Positions 1 to 9,305 of a stretch of DNA of 18,825 nucleotides are shown in pieces. The stretch covers positions 1-18,825 of the forward strand of contig JADKJI010000045.1 in assembly GCA_016721085.1 (NCBI GenBank). The letters run 5' to 3'. Below the pieces are notes generated by a model. It had not been told where the DNA came from. It saw only the letters and a list, made by a program, of their open reading frames with translations, and searched no databases. The stretch's first letter is position 1; each line of letters starts with the position of its first letter. Origin of the DNA: Chitinophagaceae bacterium (GTDB lineage: Bacteria > Bacteroidota > Bacteroidia > Chitinophagales > Chitinophagaceae). A program made the translations under genes and the position numbers.

Positions 1-574
1 ATATCCAATGCAATTCTACGTTTTCAAAGGGAACTCATACCCTGCGCCAACCTGGATGCTAGCCCAACACGCTTATAACCTTCTGGTGAATTATCAAAAC
101 TGATTTTATAGATTCTACTGTCAATTTCTCCTTTCACCACTAATAGTATATGTTATTGAAGGCCTCCTGCCCTGGCAAGAAAGATCCAAAGCCAAATCGT
201 GCGAGTATTCATAATTCATTAGTATTAACGGGAGGCTGGATCTGGGTGGTGTGTCAAAGGGTTTCTGGACTTAGTTTACCAGCCCTTCGCAAAAAATAAA
301 GCTCTGAAACCAAAGAAAATCCTGGTGTTATTCCTGCCGGAAAGCAAGCAACTGCCTGTAATCCATTCCCAAATTTTTTATAATCCGATAACGAGGTATT
401 AGCATACCCATCACTGATACTTGAAGCAATCCACATTAATCATAAGACCCAAATAGAAGTGAGTTGATTTTGCAACAGAATTTCTTCAGAAATGTTCTTG
501 CTTGATTGACCCGATGTGCTGTGGATGATAAAAAGATAAATGCTCCCAATAATGCGGTTAGTAATGCTTGCTTC
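1..574 (-). CDS. Porin-family outer-membrane beta-barrel protein, 3' end beyond the window
   Basis: Read on the minus strand from an ATG at 574. The N-terminus MKQALLTALLGAFIFLSS is a clear signal peptide. After a frameshift near 450 the frame reads SSISDGYANTSLSDYKKFG, then GFSLVSELYFLRRAGKLSPE. The phrase 'SELYF.R+.GKL' with an alternating polar/hydrophobic pattern is typical of the small Bacteroidota outer-membrane barrels (PorT/OMP_b-brl type). Further frameshifts near 160-180 and 60 precede KISFDNSPEGYKRVGL and a GYEFPFENVELHW-like strand close to the edge. It would sit in the outer membrane. It lies 106 nt downstream of the LytTR regulator on the same strand, so it may be in that operon or a target of it; this is inference. 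The family call is from recognition of the strand pattern, and no function within the family can be given. Confidence 0.6.
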
Positions 575-680
575 ATAATGTTATTTTAAAGTTTTAATAT
601 TTAACAACTGGAATAAAAAGATATTGAGGTCAAAGAGGCAAAGTCATCTATGCAACAGCAATAAAGTTTATCTTCAAAAG

Positions 681-1415
681 TCAGTTTTTTAATCTGCAAG
701 TGGCGGGGAAGTGTTTAGGTCTTCTTATTTTTTTAATGATTTGCAGGAATGCTCTTTATAGTTTCAGAAACCGGAATTTATTTACACAATCTTAATTGAT
801 TTTCAATCGAATCAATTTTGTTCAATGCAACCATATAAAGATTTTTATGTACTCTTACAAATAATAGTGGCAGGAATTAAAGTTTTCCAAGCTCTACAAA
901 ATTCTGCAGGGTCATTATCTTTTCTTAAGGGTATGAATTCTGGAGATAGTCCCTCATTCCTTCAATATAAATTATATCATTCAACATTATCTTCTCAATC
1001 TATGCTCAGTCTTGCCAAATACATGAATTCCGGCCGTACTTCCAATGTGTGATGGATAATATTTTCTTGTGCCTTATTTACAGCTTGTAAAAACCTTACT
1101 AAATGTAAAGTGCTTTAATAAATAATCTGTTATCTGTAACTCATATATCTTTAAAGCATAATCCTGGTAGGCAGTAGTGATGGATTACCTGTTAGACTAC
1201 TAATATTTGAACTTTCCAGCATTCCACCCCTGGATAATTCATCCACATTCATTCAAAAGAGGATATCCACTTTATGGCTGTTCAAGCCAAGCTAAACTCG
1301 TTAGCGCATTGTTTGAAAGTTTGCTCAGTAAAAGGTACTTTATTCACAAAATCCTTGTTTTGTCAAGTGCCAGAGGTTCATCTTCTTTTCGACGATGACA
1401 GGTATATTTATCCAT
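681..1415 (-). CDS. LytTR-family response regulator (frameshifted)
   Basis: The minus-strand ATG at 1415 overlaps the kinase stop by 8 nt. The N-terminus reads MDKYTC followed, after a shift, by EDEPLALDKTRIL, the acidic pocket of a receiver domain. VDILF..MN.DELSG around 1230-1270 is the phosphoacceptor strand, although the Asp codon itself is garbled. TTAYQDYALKIYELQITDYL near 1100-1180 is the hallmark receiver end of LytR/AlgR regulators. The C-terminal half holds VHKNLYMVALNKIDSIE and IPVSET around 750-860, the LytTR DNA-binding domain, and the inferred stop is at 681. The implied length of about 244 residues is normal for the family. At least five frameshifts break it into short frames. 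It should accept phosphate from the adjacent LytS-type kinase and bind DNA in the cytoplasm. Confidence 0.75.
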
Positions 1416-2456
1416 TTGGTACGGGTAATTTTATACTGTACAGCTTATTTGTTTTGCTTACTTCCAAAGCGTATGCTTGCCTTCAGCAAATGGTTGCAAT
1501 TTTATGCCTAAGTTTCCTAATCCACCAAAATGGCTATGACACCTTCAATGACCAAATCGGTTCTCAAATCATTTGTGGCCACAGATCTTCTCATCAGATA
1601 TTACTACTACTATATTCTCCAGCTTTCAATATTATTCTCATGCTTAGAGTACTTTTCAATAAATGGGATAAAATCATTAGCGTAATCGTCTTATCCAATA
1701 ATACCTATAACTGAAAATTGGACATACTCCTCATTCGCTGTCCTGATTTTCTGTAGTGCTACATATTTTCAATGTATTCTATTTCTTTATGCAAGTGAAT
1801 TTTTTCAGGTTTTGTTTTATATAGAATAAATCTCTATTATATCAAAGCTGTTCAGATAATCAGATGCCCTACAACATCTTTTAATATAAGTGCACCAATA
1901 TTATTAATAGTGTTGAATAATAAATGAGGGTCTAATTGAAGTTTAACTAATTTCCATTTCCATTTCAGTTCTTTCCTTTAGTAGCTCTCTTACTTTTTTT
2001 TCATTATACCATGTAATAAAACCCATTGATCACCAAAGCAACAATACCACAAATCACCAATAAAAAAAGTCTATTACGATAATAGTCCTTAATAGGTAGA
2101 TCGGCCTATTTCTACCCCCTTGGTCCATATCTTTCAGAAAACCGGATTCTATTAAATAGCGCAACAGTATGTAGCTTACCAATGCCGCCGTTGCTGAAAT
2201 TAGCAGGCCGTAGAATATTGAAAGAAGAAATTTTTCTGTTTTAGATATTTGGGAACAAAATAAAATAATATGAAAATATGATATAATCATGGGACGCTGC
2301 AAAAAGAAAATACTTGTCAAAGCATTCATTATCCTGGAATCCTGGTTTACAAATCCAGGACTGTTCCTATAGTAACTTTCCCAGAATGATTAATACCAAG
2401 AGGAGGTAGCATAAGCAAAATCCCATATTTATAATTACAATAATCGACCTTCTCAT
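1408..2456 (-). CDS. LytS-type membrane sensor histidine kinase (His_kinase family, frameshifted)
   Basis: The inferred ATG at 2456 gives MRRSIIVIINMGFCLCYLLL, a first membrane helix. More helices follow between 2330 and 2030, including LSIFYGLLISATAALVSYIL and RTIIVIDFFYW. The transmitter begins with KVRELLKERTEMEME, then KLQLDPHLLFNTINNIGALI, the H-box of the PF06580 (LytS) class, with the His codon at complement 1924-1926. KTKPEKIHLHKEIEYIEN and, after a one-base loss, ALQKIRTANEEYVQFSV follow, then IPFIEKYSKHE (N-box) and GGLGN..IK with GKHTLEVSKTNKLYSIKL at the C-terminus. The implied length of about 349 residues is ordinary for this class. The stop TAA at 1408-1410 overlaps the regulator start, which indicates translational coupling. 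It autophosphorylates at the membrane and signals to the LytTR regulator. The stimulus is unknown. Confidence 0.78.
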
Positions 2457-2606
2457 GAATTAAATGTACCACCTAATAAGTCTAGCAAAGGTTACAACTT
2501 GAAATGGTTTGGAAGGGAATTCTAGACAAAACGGCAATATTTGTCTGCGAAATGGGTTAAAGGTTAATGGAGGGAGAAAATGTTTTGATGCTAAATGCAA
2601 ATACAT

Positions 2607-2660
2607 TTCACCGCAGAACACGGAAGATTACAACACTGCGTCTCGCGTCTCTGCGGTAAA
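2607..2660. repeat. Imperfect palindromic intergenic repeat (ACCGCAGA...TCTGCGGT)
   Basis: The arms ACCGCAGA at 2610-2617 and TCTGCGGT at 2650-2657 are exact reverse complements, flanked by TTTC on the left and AAAA on the right. The inner part (acacgg on the left, ctcgcg on the right) is partly complementary. It resembles the CCGCAGAGACGC-type hairpin repeats that I recall as scattered through environmental bacterial genomes; that resemblance is from memory. It sits outside any gene. Confidence 0.5.
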
Positions 2661-2857
2661 ATCGAAAGAAAACTTATTGCTCTTCCCCCACCTCGAAAGT
2701 CATTCCAATCACATAAATTTACTTGAATATCCTACCCCCTGAAAAAGGCCCTTATTGATTCTAAACCCGATGGTGTAAAAGAGCTGATTTTAACACTTGT
2801 TTTGGAATCATTTTCTGGTTGCTACCCTCTGTTTTTATTTCATAATATCATTCCCCG

Positions 2858-2877
2858 ATATTGACTTAAGTCAATAT
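2858..2877. promoter_or_regulatory. Perfect 20-bp palindrome, candidate CRP/FNR-type operator
   Basis: ATATTGACTTAAGTCAATAT is its own exact reverse complement. The core TTGAC-N4-GTCAA fits the two half-site, four-base-spacer layout used by CRP/FNR-superfamily regulators. It ends 40 nt before the inferred FIST start, so it could control the FIST-kinase-kinase operon. Assignment to a regulator family is inference. Confidence 0.45.
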
Positions 2878-2917
2878 AGTAGTGCGCCCTCATATAAATG
2901 CCCATATTAAATTTCAA

Positions 2918-4043
2918 TTGTAAGCTGAAATAATCAATGGAAGTAGTACAGAAGCAATAAAGTCTTCGCTGGATAATAGTATGGTGGATGGCTGTAACCA
3001 CCCTCGCCATTGTATTCTTATCTGTGAAGCAAGACAGACGGCCATATGCCAATTGCTCGATGGAGCGGTATCGCCATTTATGGCATCACCACAAACGTGA
3101 GTTTACAGGTGATGGCATTACATCTGGGTGAAAGCTTTATCCTTTTACTGGATGTTAATCCAGCTATTTCCATATTATCTGCACCGAATATGCCGGCACC
3201 GATTATCGCTTGACCACTCAAGAAATTGCCAAAAGCAAAGGAGATATTCAATAATCCCTCATTCCTTATCGCGTCAGTAACCTGAATGCAGATGCTGAAA
3301 GCTTTGCTTCATGGATTTGAAGATATTCTGGGGAAAAGATGAATTGAAGCGGTGCTATGGCAGGAGATGATTTTCAATTCATAGCTAGTTATGCTTCTAC
3401 GCAATCACATTTCTACCAGTAATGGAATTGTAACGCTTGTCTTTGATGAAGATCATATCTCCATTAAAGGTCGAGCCACATTTGGATGGAAAGCCTTAGG
3501 TACTGTTAGAACAGTTACTAAAGGAAGGCAATCATGTACATTACAATTGATGATATTCCTGCCCTTGACTTGACCACAAAATATGGTGGACTAGAAAAAC
3601 GTAACTCCTGAAAACTTTGCACTGGAACATTCAATCGCCCTTACTTTCCAGATACAACGAGAAACTGGAGACCCGGTAATGCGTGCAGGGCTATTGGTTG
3701 ATTGGAATGACCATTCAATATATTGCGCTGGACCATTACCACAAGGATCAAAAATACGTTTTTCATTACCTCCGGAATTTGATGTAATCGAAAAGTAATA
3801 AGTGGCTGTGAAGATTTGAAAGCTACTGAAATACCCGATGCCGATGCTATAATTTTGTTTAATTGTGCAGGCAGGTTACTTTCCTTAGGACCATTAATCA
3901 GCGATGAAATTGAAGGTATTCAAAATGTATGGAAAGTACCTATTGCAGGGATGTTCAGTAATGCTGAACTGGCTCGTGCCACTAATGGGAATCTGGAGAT
4001 GCATGGATTTACCGCCTGCACTGTTGTGCTGAAAGAGAAATAA
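2918..4043 (+). CDS. FIST-domain (FIST_N/FIST_C) sensor protein (frameshifted)
   Basis: FIST domains are ligand-binding sensor modules usually coupled to histidine kinases or cyclases. Visible blocks in order are STEAIKSSLDNSMVDG, TLAIVFLSVKQDR, AICQLLDGA, GIAIYGITTN, EFTGDGIT, AMAGDDFQFI, VTLVFDEDHISIKGRATFGW, TIDDIPALDLTTKYGGLE, RETGDPVMRAGLLVDWNDH, and finally AIILFNCAGRLLSLGPL with GIQNVWKVPIAGMFSNAELA, which is FIST_C. About 375 residues is the normal length. The start is uncertain: TTGTAAGCT at 2918 looks like a corrupted ATGAAAGCT, since the next codons read AEIINGSSTEAIK. At least eight frameshifts are present. The gene lies 59 nt upstream of a large kinase on the same strand. Some FIST proteins (NosP) bind heme and sense NO beside a kinase; whether this one does cannot be read from the sequence. 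Confidence 0.82.
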
Positions 4044-4102
4044 ATTTCGTTGAATTCCGATACCTTATCACTTATTCTGGAAATAAACTATCTGTCAAAC
4101 TA

Positions 4103-7100
4103 ATGAACCAACATCTTCAAAATATCATTGATCTTATTCAAAACTCCCAGCATCTGACTGAAAAAGAAAAGGGTGCTTATAAAATCGGCAAAAAATGCTG
4201 ACAAGGAATTGAAATCGCCAACTTTAAGTTACAACGCACTGAAAAGTAAAACATACTACTGCTGTTCTTCTGGATGAAACCATTAGAACTGGAAGAAAAA
4301 GAAAAATACTGGAAGCAAAAATAAGGAACTGGAAATAGAAACTGCACTGGAGAAAGTGAGAACAGTAGCGATGGGAATGAAGACAGGCAGATGATATGCT
4401 CCGATATCCGCAAAACCATTTTCGCATGAATTACAAAATTAGGTGTCCAGGAAATCCGGAATGTGCAAACAGCCATAATATATCCCGACAAAGGCTCCTA
4501 CATGAACTATGAATATTATGCAAAACACGATAATACCCTTGCAACAGAAGTTTTGTATAATAATCATGAATTATCAAATGCATTTATAGAAAAAATGCTA
4601 CAGGGCCGAATGAATTCTTTTCAAAAGTTTGTTTGGAAAGGAAGTGCAAGATTGGTATGAGTTTCAAAAAACCACCAATCAGTTTGTGGATTCATTCTTA
4701 GCTACAGCAACATCTTAATTATTATTGGTTTTCACTAGGTCCTGTAGCATTGGGGGTATCCACATATGACCCATTAAGCAAAGAACAACAGGATTTATTT
4801 GTACGATTCAGAAATGTATTCGAATTATCATATCGCAGGTATCTGGATATTGAAAAAGCTATAGCACAGACAAGAGAGGCAGAAATTGAATTAGCATTAG
4901 CAAGGTAAGGCCAGGACAATGGCTATGCAGAATAGTGAAGAACTAGTGATATCTCCTTAGAATTATTTAAACAGATTCAATCCTTGGGAGTTGCCACCTG
5001 GCATTGCGCTTTCAATATTTATGATGATGCCGATGACAGTTCCATAGAATGGAGTACCAATGCATCCGGAATTTTCCCAAAATACAGAACTCCAAGAATT
5101 GGTATTTTCCGTCGCTATTATGAAATAGGACAAACAGGACAATCATTATATTGAAATCCAGGAGAAGATCGATGCGCAGAACATTATGACTTCTTGCACA
5201 TTACCAAGTGTGGAGAAGAATTAATTAAACTCCAGAAACGATGGAATCCGCCTTTCAACTTACAAAATTGATCATGTAGCTTATTTCAAGTTTGGGTATC
5301 TCCTATTTATAACCTACAAGCCTGCACCGAAGCTCATGATATATTCAAACGCTTTGCAAAGCCTTTTGAGCAAACCTATACCCGATTCCTTGATTTGCAA
5401 AAAGCAGAAGCACAGGCAAGGGAAGCACAGATTGAAGCATCTCTTGAAAGAGGTCGAAGCAAGACGATGGCCATGCACAATAGCCAGGATGTGGGAGAAA
5501 CAGCTGCAGTAATGGTTGATGAATTGCAAAGGCTTGGCATTGAAAACAATACGATGTGGTATCGGTATCATGCACGAACCCGGCGATATGGAAGTTTGGA
5601 CTATTTCAACAGATGAAAATAAAAAACTTCTATCATTATTGGATGGCTTGATATGAACATGCATCCTTATTATTTGGCGCATTCGATACCTGGCGGCAAA
5701 AAAGGGATACCATTCATATGAACTGAAAGGTGCTGACATGTTAAACTATTATACTGCCATCAATAACTACCCGGGATATCCTATCCGATACGATACCAAT
5801 TCCTTACCCGAAAGAATATTCCATAATGAATTTCATTTCAATGAAGGCACCTTATTTTCTTTTGCGTTGCATGACTTGACAGAAGAGCAGAAAAAAATAT
5901 TCAAAAAAGAAGTCGCACCCTCGCCATGCAAAAAAGTGAGGAATTGGCAGAAACAGCTGCTGTATATTCCAGCAATTGATTGGTCTCGGTATTGAACCCA
6001 ATCGCTTATATATCCAGGTATGTAAATGAAGAGAAAGATGATGCAGAGTTTTGGCTAACAGAAGAAGATGGCACGAAAGTAGGAGGCATTCACTACCGAT
6101 TTGGTAACTAACATTTCCCTTGCTAAGATGTATGAGGGTTGGAAGCAACAACAGAAATCACTGATAATTGATATGCAGGGGGAAGAACTGCAATCCTATT
6201 TTAGCCACCTTACTCGACTCGGTGTGCCTTTCAAAGATGGGTTAAAACAAAAAAGAAGAATACAGGAGATTGCCTATTTCAGTAAAGGGTTTATAGGAAT
6301 GGCTTCTCCCGACGAACAATCTGCTGAAACATTAAACTTACTGGAACGATTTGCTGCTGTATTCAACTCTCACTTTCACCCGTTTCAACGACTTAAAAAT
6401 TGCTAAGCACATGCCCATCAGGCTGAAGAAGATTTAATCGCTATCAAGGAAGCCAAACAAAAAGCAGAAGAGGCGCTAACAGAACTACAAGCTACCCAAA
6501 AGCAATTGATTCAGTCAGAGAAGATGGCTTCATTGGGAGAACTCACCGCTGGTATTGCCCATGAAATCCAAAATCCCTTGAACTTCGTAAACAATTTCAG
6601 TGAAGTAAGTAAAGAGTTATTAGATGAAATGAAGGTCGCTATTGAGAAAGGAGATACCGAAGAAGCAAAAGAAATAGCCAGTGACGTAATACAGAATCTT
6701 GAAAAAATAAATCATCACGGTAAACGGGCCGATAGCATTGTAAAAGGGATGTTACAACATAGTAGCACCAGCAGTGGACAAAAAGAGCTAACCGACATCA
6801 ATGCCTTAACAGATGAATACCTGCGTTTAGCCTACCATGGTCTTCGCGCAAAAGATAAAAACTTTAATGCAACCTTAAAAACAGAGTATTCAGACGCTAT
6901 CGGAAAAGCCAGTATCATTCCTCAGGATATGGGGCGTGTTATACTGAACCTTATCACCAATGCTTTTTACACTGTAAATGAAAAAAAGAAGTCGGGAGAC
7001 TCCAAATACGAGCCTATAGTTTCCGTTCGCACTATAAAAGACCAAACAATATCTTAATCAGCGTATCCGATAACGGGAATGGTATTCCTCAAAGGTTTTA

Positions 7101-7265
7101 AACAAAATCTTCCAACCCTTCTTCACTACCAAACCTACTGGTCAGGAGGGACTGGGTTTATCATTAGCTTATGATATTGTGAAGGCGCATGGCGGGGAAT
7201 TGAAGGTGAATACAAAAGAAGGCGAAGGGTCGGAGTTTATAATTCAATTACCATATGCGCTATAA
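4103..7265 (+). CDS. Soluble histidine kinase with four tandem sensor modules (frameshifted)
   Basis: The ATG at 4103 opens MNQHLQNIIDLIQNSQHLTE, followed by a helical stretch (KELEIANFKLQRTEKVK). Four related sensor modules follow. Each begins with a helix of the form 'ALExVRxxxMAMxxSEEL': ALEKVRTVAMGM near 4340, ELALAR..ARTMAMQNSEEL near 4890, ASLERGRSKTMAMHNSQDV near 5435, and RTLAMQKSEELAETA near 5910. A coiled coil (KQKAEEALTELQATQKQLIQ) leads to the HisKA block EKMASLGELTAGIAHEIQNP, with the phosphoacceptor His codon at 6560-6562. RVILNLITNAFYTVNEKKK is the N-box, SDNGNGIP the G1 box, and GLGLSLAYDIVKAHGG the G2 box. No membrane helix or signal peptide is seen, so it is probably cytosolic. 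The implied length is about 1050 residues. It lies between the FIST gene and a second kinase 1 nt downstream, so it is likely co-transcribed. Numerous frameshifts occur; 6506-7057 is intact. Confidence 0.82.
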
Positions 7266-7266
7266 A

Positions 7267-9068
7267 ATGAAGCAATTCTTTATTATATTTCTATTGGTTA
7301 CAATTTCGTTCGGCAGTAAGGCGCAGCAAATACTGCCCAACAGTTTACAGATTGCTTTACAAACTGCACCGAATGATTCAGTAAAATTTAAGGTGTCCCG
7401 CTCGATTTATACTTTCTACGAAGAAACGAACCGTGATTCCGCCTTGCATTACGCACAGCTTCGTTATTCGATTGCAAAAAAGAACAATCGCAAAATTGAA
7501 GAAGCTTATTGTCAGGGTCAAATGGCTTATCAGCAAATATATTTGGGTCGATTCAGTGAAGCACTAGCTAATCTTACAACAGCTATACAAATTGCCTCAG
7601 ACACCAAAGATGCCGATACCTGGGAGCTTACTCCTTTAATACCCCTGGCAAAACCAGAATGATTACCTTATCGATGCTCAATCACATGCATGGTCATTTA
7701 AAATTGCAAACCGGTAGTGATGAAAGTCTGTATTACTTTAAAGAAGGCAGAAGAATTGGGATGAAAATCGGTAACGACTTTCGGGTTACTGTTGCAGATA
7801 TGGTGTTGGCCACAAATTATCTGCGGTTGAATTTGGCAGATTCAGCCTTGTTATATGCCCAGGAAGGAGAATTGTATGGCAAGCATGGAGTCATATCCAA
7901 ATACCTTGCAAATATCTATTCTGTGATGGGAGATATTTATTGGAAAAAAGGATTAGACACCATGGCTTTAACTTATTATCACAAAGCACTTAGTTATGCA
8001 ATACCAGAGGCAAACTATACTGTTGTAGGAGGAGTTTATGAAAGCCTCAGCCATTACTATCTTGCTAAAAGAAATGCCGACTCATCGCTTCAATATGCTA
8101 TTAAAAACTATACGGTGCTTAAATCAGTTGGGGCTGTTATCACATTTTCATCAAGAGATTTAAATCTTGGCAAGGTCTACCAGAATTTATCCGCAGCCTA
8201 CACATTGAAAGGAAACATCGATAGCACAAATAAATACCTGCAACTTGCGATTACTACTAAAGATAGTTTAACTGCCAATAAATTAAACAGGCTGGCTGCC
8301 TTTCAAAGATTAACACTGGATGAACAAATACGATTGCAGGAAGAAGAAAAAAGGGTAGAAACCGAAAACAAAAGAAGACTATACATATTATTCGCCAGCA
8401 TTTTCGTGGCGTTTTATAATCATACTCCTTATATATCGTAACAACCGTCAAAAACAGAAGGCATACCTGTTATTACAATCACAAAAGGCAGAAACAGATA
8501 TACAAAAAGAGAAAGCAGATGCCGCTCTACAGGAACTAAAATCTACCCAATCCCAACTCATTCAATCGGAAAAAATGGCTTCGCTTGGTGAGCTAACTGC
8601 TGGTATTGCACACGAAATTCAAAATCCCTGAACTTCAAAACAACTTCAGTGAAGTAAGTAAAGAGCTATTAGATGAAATGAAGACTGAATTAGACAATGG
8701 CAATAACGAAGATGCAAAAGATATTGCCAATGATGTGATCCAGAATCTAGAAAAAATCAATCACCACGGCAAACGGGCCGATGCTATAGTAAAAGGCATG
8801 TTGCAACATTCGCAAAGCAGCACCGGCACTAAAGAACCAACAGATATTAATGCATTAGCCGATGAGTACTTACGTTTGGCTTATCATGGCTTGCGGGCAA
8901 AAGACAAATCGTTCAATGCTACCTTACTTCACCACCACACCCACTGGACAAGGTACAGGACTTGGGCTAAGCCTGAGTTATGATATTGTAAAAGCACATG
9001 GTGGGGAAATAAAGGTGCTGACAAAGGAAGGGGAAGGGACGGAGTTTATAATTTCTTTGCCGGTGTAA
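7267..9068 (+). CDS. TPR-type membrane histidine kinase with a gap in the ATP-binding domain (frameshifted)
   Basis: The start ATG at 7267 is chosen because it lies 1 nt after the upstream stop and gives MKQFFIIFLLVTISFGSKAQ, a signal peptide ending in A-Q. An upstream in-frame ATG at 7255 is possible. TPR-like helical pairs fill residues 25-330, for example DSALHYAQLRYSIAKKN, ADSALLYAQEGELYGKHG and TMALTYYHKALSYA. A transmembrane helix (LYILFASIFVAF, then after a shift LIIILLIYRNN) lies near 8380-8440, followed by a coiled coil. The HisKA block EKMASLGELTAGIAHEIQNP has its His codon at 8611-8613. After AKDKSFNAT near 8920 the sequence jumps straight to FTTTPTGQGTGLGLSLSYD. About 81 residues holding the N-box and G1 box, present in the upstream paralogue, are missing. 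As written, the kinase should not bind ATP. Its periplasmic TPR region would be the sensor or a partner-binding surface. Confidence 0.82.
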
Positions 9069-9078
9069 AAGCAAATAA

Positions 9079-9125
9079 GGTTGTATACGGTTGAAAACCT
9101 TAAAGGTTTTCAACCGTATACAACC
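9079..9125. repeat. Perfect 47-nt palindrome, copy 1 of an interspersed family
   Basis: Two exact 23-nt inverted arms (left begins GGTTGTATACGGTTGAAAAC) flank a single central A. It starts 10 nt after the stop of the second kinase. There is no T-tract behind it, so it is not a classical Rho-independent terminator, though the RNA would form a very stable hairpin that could stop transcription or protect the 3' end. It shares its layout with the copies at 9306-9364 and 13387-13416. Confidence 0.85.
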
Positions 9126-9305
9126 AACTGACGGAAACAATCACCAAAATTGCACAAAACCCCAGGCTATACAACTCTTTTTATTCAGAAGTTAGGAAAA
9201 TCCATATTTTCGCGAAAGCTACTGCAGTGCGGTTTTCACACATACTTGGGGTACAAAACGAAGGAATGCAGGCCTGGATCAGCCGACAACATGCACCTGA
9301 TTCAA
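9126..9305. other. 180-nt spacer between two palindromes, unexplained
   Basis: The segment lies between two long palindromes. On the plus strand one frame stays open from the copy-1 repeat to a TAA inside copy 2 (9314-9316), reading ...PRLYNSFYSEVRKIHIFAKA... and ...QAWISRQHAPDSKIW. It has no ATG near the left end, no ribosome binding site and no family I recognise. It may be the end of a lost gene or chance. The start-to-stop frame from 9150 crosses copy 2 and continues antisense to the MmcQ gene, so it is not credible. Confidence 0.3.

Larger units (their letters stand above)
2457..2917. other. Intergenic region between divergent kinase and FIST genes
   Basis: This 461-nt stretch separates the minus-strand LytS-type kinase from the plus-strand FIST gene. 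I see no convincing protein-coding frame: the open frame from 2509 has no recognisable content and runs through the repeat. It holds a degenerate palindromic repeat at 2607-2660 and a perfect palindrome at 2858-2877. Promoters for both flanking genes are expected here, but no -33/-7 pair stands out. Confidence 0.5.

Noticed and set aside
825..1714. Plus-strand open frames of 63-146 codons at 825-1052, 1207-1398 and 1274-1714
   Set aside because: They are antisense to the LytTR regulator and LytS-type kinase, whose conserved motifs are clear on the minus strand; the plus translations resemble no family.
4177..6151. Minus-strand open frames at 4177-4491, 5314-5739 and 5852-6151 that look like small hydrophobic proteins
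   Set aside because: They are mirror frames of the large plus-strand kinase, where repeated sensor motifs give a consistent reading.
4103..9068. Programmed ribosomal frameshifting in the kinases
   Set aside because: There are many shifts per gene with no shared slippery site or downstream structure, and neighbouring unrelated genes show the same damage.
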